A stretch of 64,000 bases of DNA from Prosthecobacter sp. SYSU 5D2 (lineage in GTDB: Bacteria > Verrucomicrobiota > Verrucomicrobiia > Verrucomicrobiales > Verrucomicrobiaceae). The notes beneath the pieces were generated by a model. That model saw only the letters and a list, made by a program, of their open reading frames with translations. It made no database searches and had not been told where the DNA came from. The position numbers and the translations under genes were made by a program. The DNA is taken from positions 1 through 64,000 of the forward strand of contig NZ_JBBYXL010000012.1 of NCBI RefSeq assembly GCF_039655865.1, in the 5' to 3' direction. Positions 52,087 through 60,346 of the stretch are shown one piece after another (within the stretch, counting starts at the first letter, position 1; every line of letters begins with the position of its first letter).

Positions 52087-54780
52087 TCAGCGGAGGACGC
52101 GCAGCACCAGCACCGTGTCATCAGCCAGGTAGGTGATGCTGAATTCGCCAACGGCAGGCAGCGGCCCCTCACCGCCCTGAACATCAAAAATAGGCCGCTG
52201 CACACAGACACGGACTTTTGGCAGCTGCTCCCAGTCCGGGCCATCCGGCTGCGGGCTTGGCCATTCCTGGATCACATCCGCAAAGGTATCGGTCACGGTC
52301 TGCGGCGTGCTGACATCGCGGATCAAGGTCCACTGGCCGTTACTGATCTCCAGCTGGCAGCCCACCAGGCGGTGCCTAACGTCAATCTGGCTGCTGAACT
52401 GGGTGCCGGCAGGCATCTTCGCAGGAGCCCATAGAACATCCTCCTCCGTTTCATTGGCCCCCCGGAGACGCCCGTTGGTGAAGTACATGTCCCAGCCAGA
52501 CCTGAGCTTGGCGGACCCGGAATCCTCCAGGCTGACGGTCACGCATTCCAGGATTTCTACCGTGCCCTCACGACTGGCTTTGAAGAGATCCTCAGCGGCT
52601 TTTGAGACAATATGGGGCAGCTCCCATCCGGCAGACAGTTTTAGCACCACCGCCTGCACCCTGTGAACCGGGTCAGGGACCGGGGCACTGCTATGAGCGG
52701 GAAGGGCCGGTTCGTCCTTAGGCTGGGCTGGGGTGCTGTATCGGACCACATGCCAGCGGAGGCGTGGGGAGGAGGGCTGCACCGCGCCGATGGCAGAGGT
52801 CTGCATGACGGCGACCACCTCCGGCTGGTGGGGCGTCATTTGCAGCATGCTGCTGACCTCCATCAGCGGCTGGCTGGGCAGCGCCATGTAAGAGCTGGCC
52901 GCACTGGTTGTAGGAATGTCCGGCTGCCAGATGCCCCATCGGCGGACCTCCGGCACCCCGGCAGACCGGACCTGCCAGGACTGGCGCCGGTCGCCACTGA
53001 GGTCTGTTTCCACCTCCTCCCCGGAATTGAGCATGAGCAGACTTCGTGGGTTAAAGTAGATGCCCTTGGCATGAGTTGCCGAATTCAGGTACTCACCACC
53101 GAAATACAGTTGCGGCCGCATCGAACGGACTGAACCCCTGTCGATTTTACCTTCAATTACTGTTAGGCCGACACACTCCACCTCCTCCCGCCCAACCGAG
53201 GCCAGGAGCTCATCCGCCAGGCCCTTAAAATCCGGGGCTTCATCGGTAAGCAGCCGTCCGCGCCAGGAAAGCGGAGTCTCGATGATCCAGGTGGTGAGGG
53301 CGGATGAATAAACCGCCTGGAAAGGAGCGACAGAAACCTGGGGCTGGGAGCCTGCCTCCACCACCCGCACAAAGCTGGCGTGAATCCGTCCGTCCTTCAG
53401 ACTGGCCCCGACCATCGAGACCTGACCAACGTTGGCAATAAGCTGCGTCGCCGTGGATTCATTTGGCTCCATGTCGGCCTCGGCGATTTCGATTCCGTGG
53501 AGATCATCGGCATCACTGCCTTCGAAGGAAGTCTTGCAGCGCACCCAGCGCGCAGGGGCAGAAGGCCGGTTGATGGCCATCCTCACGGCCATTTCACTGT
53601 GAAAGTCAGCGTTCGAAATAGCCACAGGCGCAAACGGATTCCCAGTCGGGTCCGGTCTTCCGACATGGGCAAGACTGATCTCCAGGCTGTGCCCCAGCAT
53701 AAAGGCATCATCGCCATCACAACTGAGCGGAGAAAAAATCAAGGGATTGCTACTGGGTTCCCAACCGGTGGCATCATGCCACAGAAGGGCGGTCTCCATC
53801 CGTGAATCCTCACCCGGCAGACAGGCCACCGCCGAGGTTGCCAGGAGTTCAACGCCTGCACTGCCACCCGAAGTCCCCAGCCATCGGGCCATCTGTGCTT
53901 CATCTCCCTGGGCATCCCGGCGGGTCTTCAGCCACGCTTGGTAATCGTTTAGAGGTATCGCCAAAGTCCAGCTTTGAGCGCGATACATCGGGCCAATGTA
54001 GGGAGGCACTTTCGATGGTGCAGGTTGAGCGGCGGTCAGCCGGGCGAAAGCCATCATCACCTGCCCTGTCTGCACCTGGCCGTCATGCGGCGGCTCCATC
54101 TGGCAGCCTAACAAAAAGATCTCATTCACGGGCACATTCGCCGTGGTCATCAGATGCCAGGGCCGGAAGAAATATCGCGGAGCTGACAGATACGGCAGCG
54201 GCCACGCTCTGACCGGACGGCTTGCGGGCACATTAGGAGTCACCTTCAGATTCAGCTCGAGTCCGGCCTGCTGATCCCCCAGCTTCATACCCACCCGCGC
54301 CTGGACAGCGTTTCCCACCTCCGCTTCGGCCAGCTCCTGAAGGATCCGGTTCGCATCCATCTTCTCCGCCCATGGCTTGTTTTGATAAGCCTCCCACTCA
54401 CGGTCCTCATCCCAGTAATGCGAGGACATGTCCTGGTAGATGTAGCGAAAGGTCTCCGCTTTTTTGTCCAGAAACTCACGATGACCAGGCCGTCCTTCCT
54501 CGCTAATTTCGGTCACCAGTTCGATGATTCCCCGGGCCTGCCAGCTGGTCACAGTCTCCTGCCAGTAGCGGGGCGTCCTGCCGGCATCGGCCAGCAGCGC
54601 CTGGGCAGCGGCGGCAGCCGGCACCTTCAGCACCGTAATGTGCAGCCGCACCTCATCGGCCGACGGCGCCTGGTCGGACATAAGCCCCTCCAGCAGACCG
54701 GGATTGGCAGGTGTCTGGGCCTGGATCAACGATCCCATGGCAGCAACCAAGAGGACGATCTGATGCAGTCTTGGTTTCAT
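52087..54780 (-). CDS. Large exported protein of unknown function
   Basis: An 897-residue protein with a signal peptide (LHQIVLLVAAMGSLIQAQ). No motif was recognised. The body looks beta-rich, with repeated paired-strand segments such as RLRGANETEEDVLWAPAKMP and a C-terminal stretch RVCVQRPIFDVQGGEGPLPA. Some parts (VRLHITVLKVPAAAAAQALL) recall secretin N-domains, but the secretin channel signature is absent. It is convergent with queE, six bases apart. Its size and lack of homology cues make it an orphan in this reading. Confidence 0.8.
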   Translation of the reverse strand: MKPRLHQIVLLVAAMGSLIQAQTPANPGLLEGLMSDQAPSADEVRLHITVLKVPAAAAAQALLADAGRTPRYWQETVTSWQARGIIELVTEISEEGRPGHREFLDKKAETFRYIYQDMSSHYWDEDREWEAYQNKPWAEKMDANRILQELAEAEVGNAVQARVGMKLGDQQAGLELNLKVTPNVPASRPVRAWPLPYLSAPRYFFRPWHLMTTANVPVNEIFLLGCQMEPPHDGQVQTGQVMMAFARLTAAQPAPSKVPPYIGPMYRAQSWTLAIPLNDYQAWLKTRRDAQGDEAQMARWLGTSGGSAGVELLATSAVACLPGEDSRMETALLWHDATGWEPSSNPLIFSPLSCDGDDAFMLGHSLEISLAHVGRPDPTGNPFAPVAISNADFHSEMAVRMAINRPSAPARWVRCKTSFEGSDADDLHGIEIAEADMEPNESTATQLIANVGQVSMVGASLKDGRIHASFVRVVEAGSQPQVSVAPFQAVYSSALTTWIIETPLSWRGRLLTDEAPDFKGLADELLASVGREEVECVGLTVIEGKIDRGSVRSMRPQLYFGGEYLNSATHAKGIYFNPRSLLMLNSGEEVETDLSGDRRQSWQVRSAGVPEVRRWGIWQPDIPTTSAASSYMALPSQPLMEVSSMLQMTPHQPEVVAVMQTSAIGAVQPSSPRLRWHVVRYSTPAQPKDEPALPAHSSAPVPDPVHRVQAVVLKLSAGWELPHIVSKAAEDLFKASREGTVEILECVTVSLEDSGSAKLRSGWDMYFTNGRLRGANETEEDVLWAPAKMPAGTQFSSQIDVRHRLVGCQLEISNGQWTLIRDVSTPQTVTDTFADVIQEWPSPQPDGPDWEQLPKVRVCVQRPIFDVQGGEGPLPAVGEFSITYLADDTVLVLRVLR

Positions 54781-54824
54781 AAGTGCCTTCCTAGCCTAAC
54801 CCAAAATTTGGGTCAAGATGATCC

Positions 54825-55586
54825 TTAGGAATCCAGATTTAGTTCTTCCTGCGTACCCAGCAGCCGCTGGATCATGCCTTTGGGATCGCGCATGAAACGG
54901 CTGGTGATCTGGTAATGGTCCGTATCCTCATAGGCGATGCGCTGGATGCCATCCTCGCTGAACTGGTAAATCCACGCATCTGGATAGGCCATGAGAATGG
55001 GGGAATGCGTGGCGATGATGAACTGCGAAAACTCCCCGATAAGGTCATGCATGCGCACCAGCAGGGACATCTGGCGCTGCGGGGAGAGCGCCGCCTCGGG
55101 TTCGTCAAAAAGATAGAGGCCATGACCGCCGAGGCGGTGGATGAGGGTGGCGAAGAAGGATTCCCCATGGGACTGCTCGTGCAGGCTCTTTCCGCCGTAG
55201 TTCCAGGTTCCATAATTCTGCTCATCCAGCAAGGTGGCGAAATTGTAGTAGCTTTCAGCTCGCAGGAAAAAACCGTCCATCGGCCGGAGATAGGTGCGGG
55301 AGAGCGTGAGCAGCGGGGTGAGCTCAGAGCGATACTCATGCATCGCCAGATTGGTGTTCTTGGTGCCGCCTTCCATGCTGAAGCCGAGCTTTTCCGCAAT
55401 GGCCTCCAGCAGCGTGGATTTGCCGGACCCGTTTTCACCGACGAAAAAAGTGACCTTCGGATGCAGCGGCAGGAGGTCCAGATGGCGGACGGCGGGGATA
55501 TTAAACGGGTATTCGCTGAAGCCAGGCACCTCTCCCCGCCGGAGGGAGAGCGTGTGGAGATACTGAGAAGGTGCGGGCTTCAGCAT
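54825..55586 (-). CDS. COG3910-like AAA ATPase (RecF/SMC-type)
   Basis: A 253-residue P-loop ATPase. The Walker A is GENGSGKSTLLEAI, the signature-like ESFFATLIHRLGGHG follows, Walker B is LYLFDEPEAALSP, and the H-loop is IIATHSP. This ABC-type, RecF-like arrangement without coiled coils fits the COG3910 predicted-ATPase family, whose role is unknown. The ATG at 55586 (MLKPAPSQYLHTLSL) is preferred; upstream in-frame residues overlap the terminator region of rplQ. Confidence 0.85.
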   Translation of the reverse strand: MLKPAPSQYLHTLSLRRGEVPGFSEYPFNIPAVRHLDLLPLHPKVTFFVGENGSGKSTLLEAIAEKLGFSMEGGTKNTNLAMHEYRSELTPLLTLSRTYLRPMDGFFLRAESYYNFATLLDEQNYGTWNYGGKSLHEQSHGESFFATLIHRLGGHGLYLFDEPEAALSPQRQMSLLVRMHDLIGEFSQFIIATHSPILMAYPDAWIYQFSEDGIQRIAYEDTDHYQITSRFMRDPKGMIQRLLGTQEELNLDS

Positions 55587-55672
55587 GGGCCAGGATGATG
55601 CCCGGACGCGGAGGATGCAAGGGGCGGGTGAGCGACAGGGCAAGATGACCTCCCCTCTCCAGAACTCCGACT

Positions 55673-55691
55673 TCCGTTGCGGCGCAACGGA
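55673..55691. repeat. Short palindrome beside the rplQ terminator
   Basis: TCCGTTGC-GGC-GCAACGGA is a perfect eight-pair palindrome with a three-base loop. It stands 18 to 25 bases before the rplQ terminator hairpin and looks like a small dispersed repeat unit. Confidence 0.5.
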
Positions 55692-55697
55692 GCTACG

Positions 55698-55731
55698 AAA
55701 AAACGCGGGCACCTTTCGATGTCCGCGTTTT
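55698..55731 (-). terminator. Terminator of the rpoA-rplQ unit
   Basis: On the minus strand a nine-pair stem (AAAACGCGG/CCGCGTTTT) with an inner mismatch is followed by a continuous run of T residues. It lies about 30 bases past the rplQ stop at 55762. Confidence 0.85.
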
Positions 55732-55761
55732 CGGAGTAGATTTGAGAATCAGCGGGGCGGC

Positions 55762-56196
55762 TTATTCAGCAGCGGCTGTCTTGGAATCTGCAGAGACCAC
55801 TTCAGCTTCAGCCTCTTCAGTCTTCGGTGCTGGGGGCACGTAGGCGTCCACCCACTCGATGAAAGCCATCGGGGCGGAATCGCTGCGGCGCTGGCCCAGC
55901 TTGGTGATGCGGGTGTAGCCGCCCTGGCGCTCTTTGGAGGCAGGGGCGATTTCTTCGAACAGCTTCTTCACCATGCCAGGCTGGCGCAGCTCAGAGATGG
56001 CTGTGCGGCGGGCATGGAGATCACCACGCTTGCCCAGGGTGACCATCTTCTCTGCCAGCGGACGCACGGCCTTGGCCTTGGCCAGGGTGGTGCGGATGCG
56101 GCGGTGCTCCACAAGGGCGCAGACGAGGTTGGCCAGCAGTGCTTTGCGGTGGGCGGCGTCGCGCTGGAGTTTGGGGACTTTTCTTCCGTGTTTCAT
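55762..56196 (-). CDS. rplQ: 50S ribosomal protein L17
   Basis: The 144-residue L17 has MKHGRKVPKLQRDAAHRKAL, NLVCALVEHRRIRTTLAKAKAV and the C-terminal core YTRITKLGQRRSDSAPMAFIEW. The protein is longer than the usual ~120-130 residues by an acidic/Ala tail (KTEEAEAEVVSADSKTAAAE). rplQ follows rpoA by 38 bases, as in the alpha operon. L17 contacts 23S rRNA at the tunnel exit side of the large subunit. Confidence 0.95.
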   Translation of the reverse strand: MKHGRKVPKLQRDAAHRKALLANLVCALVEHRRIRTTLAKAKAVRPLAEKMVTLGKRGDLHARRTAISELRQPGMVKKLFEEIAPASKERQGGYTRITKLGQRRSDSAPMAFIEWVDAYVPPAPKTEEAEAEVVSADSKTAAAE

Positions 56197-56234
56197 GTCT
56201 TCGTTCTCTCTAGTCTAAGGTCTTCAGGGATCAA

Positions 56235-57353
56235 TTATTCGTCGTCGTCACCATCGGGAAGATGGCTGTCAATCAGGCTGGCAAAGCCGGCTGCATCGGC
56301 CTCATCGTCGTCATCGGCGATCATGCTGCTGCGGGCAAGCAGGGAACTGCCGCCGGCGGTTGGCTCAAGCAGCGATGAATCGAACTTCATGCCGAGAGAG
56401 AGACCGAGCTCGGCCAGCTTCTCCTTGATTTCGGTGAGGGATTTTTTGCCAAAGTTGCGGTAGCGCAGCATTTCCGCCTCGGTCTTCATGGCCAGCTGGC
56501 CCACGGAGGTGATGTTGGCGTTGTTCAGGCAGTTGGCGGCGCGGACGGAGAGTTCGATCTCGTTGACGCTCATGTTCAGGAGCTTGCGCAGCTCGCTGTT
56601 CTCTTCGGTCTGGGCTTCCGGAGCCGCTTCAAACTCGATGGCCTTATCGTCATAGTTGACGAACACATCCAGGTGATGGCGGAGGATGGAGGCAGCCTGA
56701 AGGAGGGCGTCGCTCGGAGCGATGCGGCCGTCCGTCCAGACGTCCAGTACCAGCTTGTCATAGTCAGTGTTCTGGCCCACACGGGTGGTTTCCACACCGT
56801 ATTTCACGCGGGTGACCGGGCTGTAGATGGAGTCAATCGGGATGACGCCGATCGGGGTGTCAGGACGCTTATTTTCTTCCCAGGTGGCGAAACCACGGCC
56901 GACGCGGACTTCAAACTCGCACTCAAATTTGGTTTTGCGGTCCAGGTGGCAGATGACGAGGTCCTTGTTGATGACTTCGTAGTGGTTGTCTTCCTTGATG
57001 TCGCCAGCGGTGACCACGCCGTCTTTGTCCACGCTGATGGAGAGGAGGCGGGCTTCCTTGGTCTCGCTGTGGTGCTTGAAGCGGACCTTCTTGAGCTGCA
57101 GGACGATCTGGACGACGTCTTCGAGCACGCCTGGAAGGGTGCTGAATTCATGCTCCGCGCCGCGGATCTTCACCGACGTGATGGCTGCGCCTTCCAGGGA
57201 GGACAGCAGGACGCGACGGAGGGAGTTCCCGATCGTGTGACCATAACCTTTGTCGAAAGGCTCGGCGCTGAACTGGGCGTAGGTATCGGTGGCGGTGGCC
57301 TCGTTGCGGACGAGGCGATTCGGCATTTCGAATCGGGCAAGACGTACTGACAT
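56235..57353 (-). CDS. rpoA: RNA polymerase subunit alpha
   Basis: The 372-residue protein has the N-terminal dimerisation domain (GYGHTIGNSLRRVLLSSLEG) and the C-terminal domain, with LSVRAANCLNNANITSVGQL and KSLTEIKEKLAELGLSLGM as the DNA and activator contact helices. An acidic tail (ADDDDEADAAGF and PDGDDDE) extends the usual C-terminus. rpsM, rpsK and rpsD, which normally precede rpoA in the same operon, are missing; a 371-base gap and an unrelated gene lie upstream. Confidence 0.96.
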   Translation of the reverse strand: MSVRLARFEMPNRLVRNEATATDTYAQFSAEPFDKGYGHTIGNSLRRVLLSSLEGAAITSVKIRGAEHEFSTLPGVLEDVVQIVLQLKKVRFKHHSETKEARLLSISVDKDGVVTAGDIKEDNHYEVINKDLVICHLDRKTKFECEFEVRVGRGFATWEENKRPDTPIGVIPIDSIYSPVTRVKYGVETTRVGQNTDYDKLVLDVWTDGRIAPSDALLQAASILRHHLDVFVNYDDKAIEFEAAPEAQTEENSELRKLLNMSVNEIELSVRAANCLNNANITSVGQLAMKTEAEMLRYRNFGKKSLTEIKEKLAELGLSLGMKFDSSLLEPTAGGSSLLARSSMIADDDDEADAAGFASLIDSHLPDGDDDE

Positions 57354-57724
57354 GGATGGATATAGGATAGACCGGGTTACCTCCAGCGCGAGCGTCCGTG
57401 GCTTCTCAAAGAGAAAACGGACCTGGAGACCGACGGCGATGTGACAAGGCAGCTCGCAAGGGGCGGGGATTATGGGCTGGCCACCGCGCTTTGCAAGGGG
57501 CTTTTTGGGGCCAAAGGGTGGTTTTCGGAATGATTTTGGGCTGGATTGAGCATCCGGCAGTCATTTTCTTCAACCACCGGAGACCAGTTGGTCGCCATTT
57601 TGCAAATGCGGTGACTCCGCAATGCCCTGGCGGCGGGGGGTGAGGGCCGATGTGCACGGCCAGCAGTGATCATGGATCAAATTATCACACTCCCGTCAGA
57701 CGCCAACTGTGAAAAAGCCGGAGT
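57354..57724 (-). promoter_or_regulatory. Leader/intergenic region upstream of rpoA
   Basis: No gene is supported in these 371 bases. A minus-strand TGTGATAAT (57681-57689) is an extended -10-like sequence, though without a well-spaced -35. If used, the rpoA leader would be about 320 bases long. The short open frames here look like chance. Confidence 0.3.
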
Positions 57725-59443
57725 TCAGTTTCCCAAAGGCTCCGATGGAGGCGGAAGACCGCCGAGAGGCGGCGAAAGTCCGGAAGGTATCTGGAGTTGG
57801 GGGGCCGGGTCGTATTGCCAGGTCCAGTCGCCCTGAGGAAGACCGCCGAGAGGCGGCGAAAGTCTGGAAGGTGTCGGGAGGTGGGGGACCGGGTCGTATT
57901 GCCAGGTCCAGTCGCCCTGATAGTGTGGTTTGCTCAAAATGGATTCCGGATTATCGCCAGGCCCAAGGTTTACCTGCCCGTCGTTATCTACACCATCCAT
58001 GCCCACACACCAGATGCGATAGCGACCAGAGTCTCCCTGACGGTAACGAAGGGGAAGCTGATCCACCGGATCCAGTGGGACGGATGCCAAAAATTGCGGA
58101 ACCAGCTCATCTAGGTGTTCCGGGTAACGCCCATTTGCAATCAAGAAACGCTCAAGAGCGCATGCGACAATCGCCTGCTGTCGCATCGCCTCCACATGAA
58201 GGGTACGTTCTGCGGCCGTTATAAAAAGAGGAAGGAACAGACGAGCAAGAAAGCGCTCAAAAGGCGGGTCATACAGCCCGCCTCTGCCAAGCGCTTCGAA
58301 GAGTGTATCTTTTTGTCGAACGACATCCCAGGTCCCTCCTCTTTTCATTGGGAGCATGAAGTGATCCATGTGTAGTTCTACAAAAGCCGCGCGACTTTCA
58401 GTAAAAAAGCTGTCTGGCACTGCGCGTCCAATCCAGGAGCGTATGTCCCCATTTTTTACATTCATTCCGGCTAAAGCATAGAGCCCATTCCCATCCGGAT
58501 CAGTCGCCAGCGCGTCCAAATTATTGACTCCAGTAATCAACTCCCCCCGCAAACCGAGCTGGAAAGATTGCTCAGGCCGAAATGTGGAAAGCACAGCATG
58601 CAGATCAGCCAAGCCGGATTCTTGGAGCCTCCGCTGCTTCAATAGACACCAAACAATTTCCAATCCATTCCGATTGTTCAATAGTGATAGCAAATGTCCT
58701 GTCATCAAAGGCTCGCGGACCAAGGCCTTGGACAGCAATGAAATCGTCCGATAATCGTCAAGAGCTGCACTGGCTTTCCCTGATTCTGCAGCGGCTATGG
58801 CATGCAAATTCAAAGCCTGACATGTCATCTTGATTGCATTATAATGAGGCACGTGGAGCGCCGCCAGATGCTTGGGCAGTATTTGATCCCTCATGGCCGG
58901 CACCCACTCGGCATCCTGATAGGAGCTGGATGCCTCCGAAAGCACTTTGAGCAATGGATTTCTTGTCTCGATAGCAAACTTGAAGGCCTCCGTTTCTTTC
59001 CCCATCGGAGGCAGATCGGTGATAAAGCTGGCTGTTTTCAACTCTGCCATGATTTCCGACCAGTCGGGTGATCTCCCCAAAGTAATTCCTTGGTACATTC
59101 TGGGAGTGATCTTTTCCAGGCCACTCATTAGGTCGAGCAAGGCCTGCCGTTTGGCTCCTGAGGCTCCCTTTTTATCATCACCCTCCTCGATGATATTGAT
59201 GCCACGCAATTCGGGCAAGGCGGCGAAGTTCTCGGACTCGGGTAACCTTGGCGGCATCAAATCCATCAGCGAGAGGGTCTCCCCTTCCCGTTTTAGCATC
59301 GCAACACTTTCAGACCAGCGCTTCTCCGCACGCCAGTCCAGATATAGATAAAGAGCGGCCACCGGTGTAACGGTAATCATGACCGTCCAGGCCGCATAAC
59401 GGCATGAACGGACGCAGGCCCGGCGGAATCGAGTCGAGTTCAT
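57725..59443 (-). CDS. Membrane-anchored orphan with tandem C-terminal duplication
   Basis: A 572-residue protein with one membrane segment near the N-terminus (SCRYAAWTVMITVTPVAALYLYLDW) and a large helical soluble domain. No motif was recognised; segments such as HAIAAAESGKASAALDDYRTIS suggest a TPR-like helical array. The last ~57 residues are two 28-residue repeats, GDWTWQYDPVPHLPTPSRLS and GDWTWQYDPAPQLQIPSGLS, each ending in PPLGGLP. Related large membrane orphans are common in Planctomycetes and Verrucomicrobia. The function is unknown; position after rpoA on the same strand gives no clue. Confidence 0.75.
   Translation of the reverse strand: MNSTRFRRACVRSCRYAAWTVMITVTPVAALYLYLDWRAEKRWSESVAMLKREGETLSLMDLMPPRLPESENFAALPELRGINIIEEGDDKKGASGAKRQALLDLMSGLEKITPRMYQGITLGRSPDWSEIMAELKTASFITDLPPMGKETEAFKFAIETRNPLLKVLSEASSSYQDAEWVPAMRDQILPKHLAALHVPHYNAIKMTCQALNLHAIAAAESGKASAALDDYRTISLLSKALVREPLMTGHLLSLLNNRNGLEIVWCLLKQRRLQESGLADLHAVLSTFRPEQSFQLGLRGELITGVNNLDALATDPDGNGLYALAGMNVKNGDIRSWIGRAVPDSFFTESRAAFVELHMDHFMLPMKRGGTWDVVRQKDTLFEALGRGGLYDPPFERFLARLFLPLFITAAERTLHVEAMRQQAIVACALERFLIANGRYPEHLDELVPQFLASVPLDPVDQLPLRYRQGDSGRYRIWCVGMDGVDNDGQVNLGPGDNPESILSKPHYQGDWTWQYDPVPHLPTPSRLSPPLGGLPQGDWTWQYDPAPQLQIPSGLSPPLGGLPPPSEPLGN
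57753..57920 (-). repeat. Two in-frame 84-bp tandem repeats with PPLGG hairpin
   Basis: Units at 57753-57836 and 57837-57920 are direct, near-identical copies (most differences near the middle) and encode 28 residues each. Each unit contains GACCGCCGAGAGGCGGCG, a five-pair hairpin CCGCC-GAGA-GGCGG whose coding translation is the Pro-Pro-Leu-Gly-Gly motif. The duplication keeps the frame. Confidence 0.9.
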
Positions 59444-59494
59444 TCATGACTATCTCGCATCAAAGCCAGGGCTTTGTCGAGAATGCTTTCAGCG

Positions 59495-60346
59495 TTATCC
59501 CGGCCCATCCGTCTCGCCTGCCGCCTGTTCCCAGGCCTCCAGTTCGCGCAGGCGGGAGGCGGCGGTGTCGCGGACTTTTTTCACGGCATACTTGCCTAGC
59601 GGGAGGCGCAGCGGGGACTGGCCGTCGTGGACCATTTTAACGATGAGGGCGGCGGCGCGTTCGGGGTCGCCGGGTTGCTTGCCATCCACTTTTTCCAGGT
59701 AGGTGGCAAACTTGCCAGCGCTGCCTGCATAGGCCTCGGAGGCCGGGGCACGGTCCATGCCTTTCCCGATGAAGCGGGTGCGAAACGGGCCCGGCTGGAC
59801 CAGGGTCACCTTGATGCCGTGGGCGGCGGTTTCCAACCGCAAGCTTTCGCTTAGGGTTTCCAGGGCGCCCTTGGCAGCACCATAGATGCCGAAGCCGGGA
59901 TAATTGGCGATGGCAGCGGCAGCGCTGATGTTGATGATGTGACCACGCTTTTGGTTACGCAGATACGGCAGGGCCGCCCGGATGACATTGAGGGGACCAA
60001 AGAAATTGGTTTCAAAATTGCAGCGGATCTGGTCTTCCTCGCAGTCTTCGATGGCACCCAGCAGACCGTATCCGGCATTGTTGACGATGACATCCAGGCT
60101 GCCCCAATGTGCGTGGGCCTCGGCCAGGGTGGCGGTGACTTTTGCGGCATCGGTGACATCCAGCGGCAGAATGAGGCAGCGGCCTGCACCGATGTGCTCC
60201 AGCATCTCAAGATCCGCCACCTTGCGGGCGGTAGCAATGACCTGATCTCCGGCGAGGAGAGCGGCCTCGGCGATGGCCTGGCCGAAGCCTGATGAACAAC
60301 CGGTAATGAACCAGACGCGGGGAGCTGTGGACATAAGTGGTATCAT
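59495..60346 (-). CDS. Short-chain dehydrogenase/reductase
   Basis: A classical SDR of about 283 residues. The NAD(P)-binding TGCSSGFGQAIAEAAL, the NNAGYGLLG segment and the catalytic IYGAAKGALETLSESL (YxxxK appears as YGAAK) with an upstream serine (NISAAAAI) are present. The start is ATG 60346 directly after the photolyase stop, or ATG 60334 (MSTAPRVWF). Such SDRs act on many substrates. The abutting arrangement with the Fe-S photolyase gene suggests shared expression only. Confidence 0.85.
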   Translation of the reverse strand: MIPLMSTAPRVWFITGCSSGFGQAIAEAALLAGDQVIATARKVADLEMLEHIGAGRCLILPLDVTDAAKVTATLAEAHAHWGSLDVIVNNAGYGLLGAIEDCEEDQIRCNFETNFFGPLNVIRAALPYLRNQKRGHIINISAAAAIANYPGFGIYGAAKGALETLSESLRLETAAHGIKVTLVQPGPFRTRFIGKGMDRAPASEAYAGSAGKFATYLEKVDGKQPGDPERAAALIVKMVHDGQSPLRLPLGKYAVKKVRDTAASRLRELEAWEQAAGETDGPG

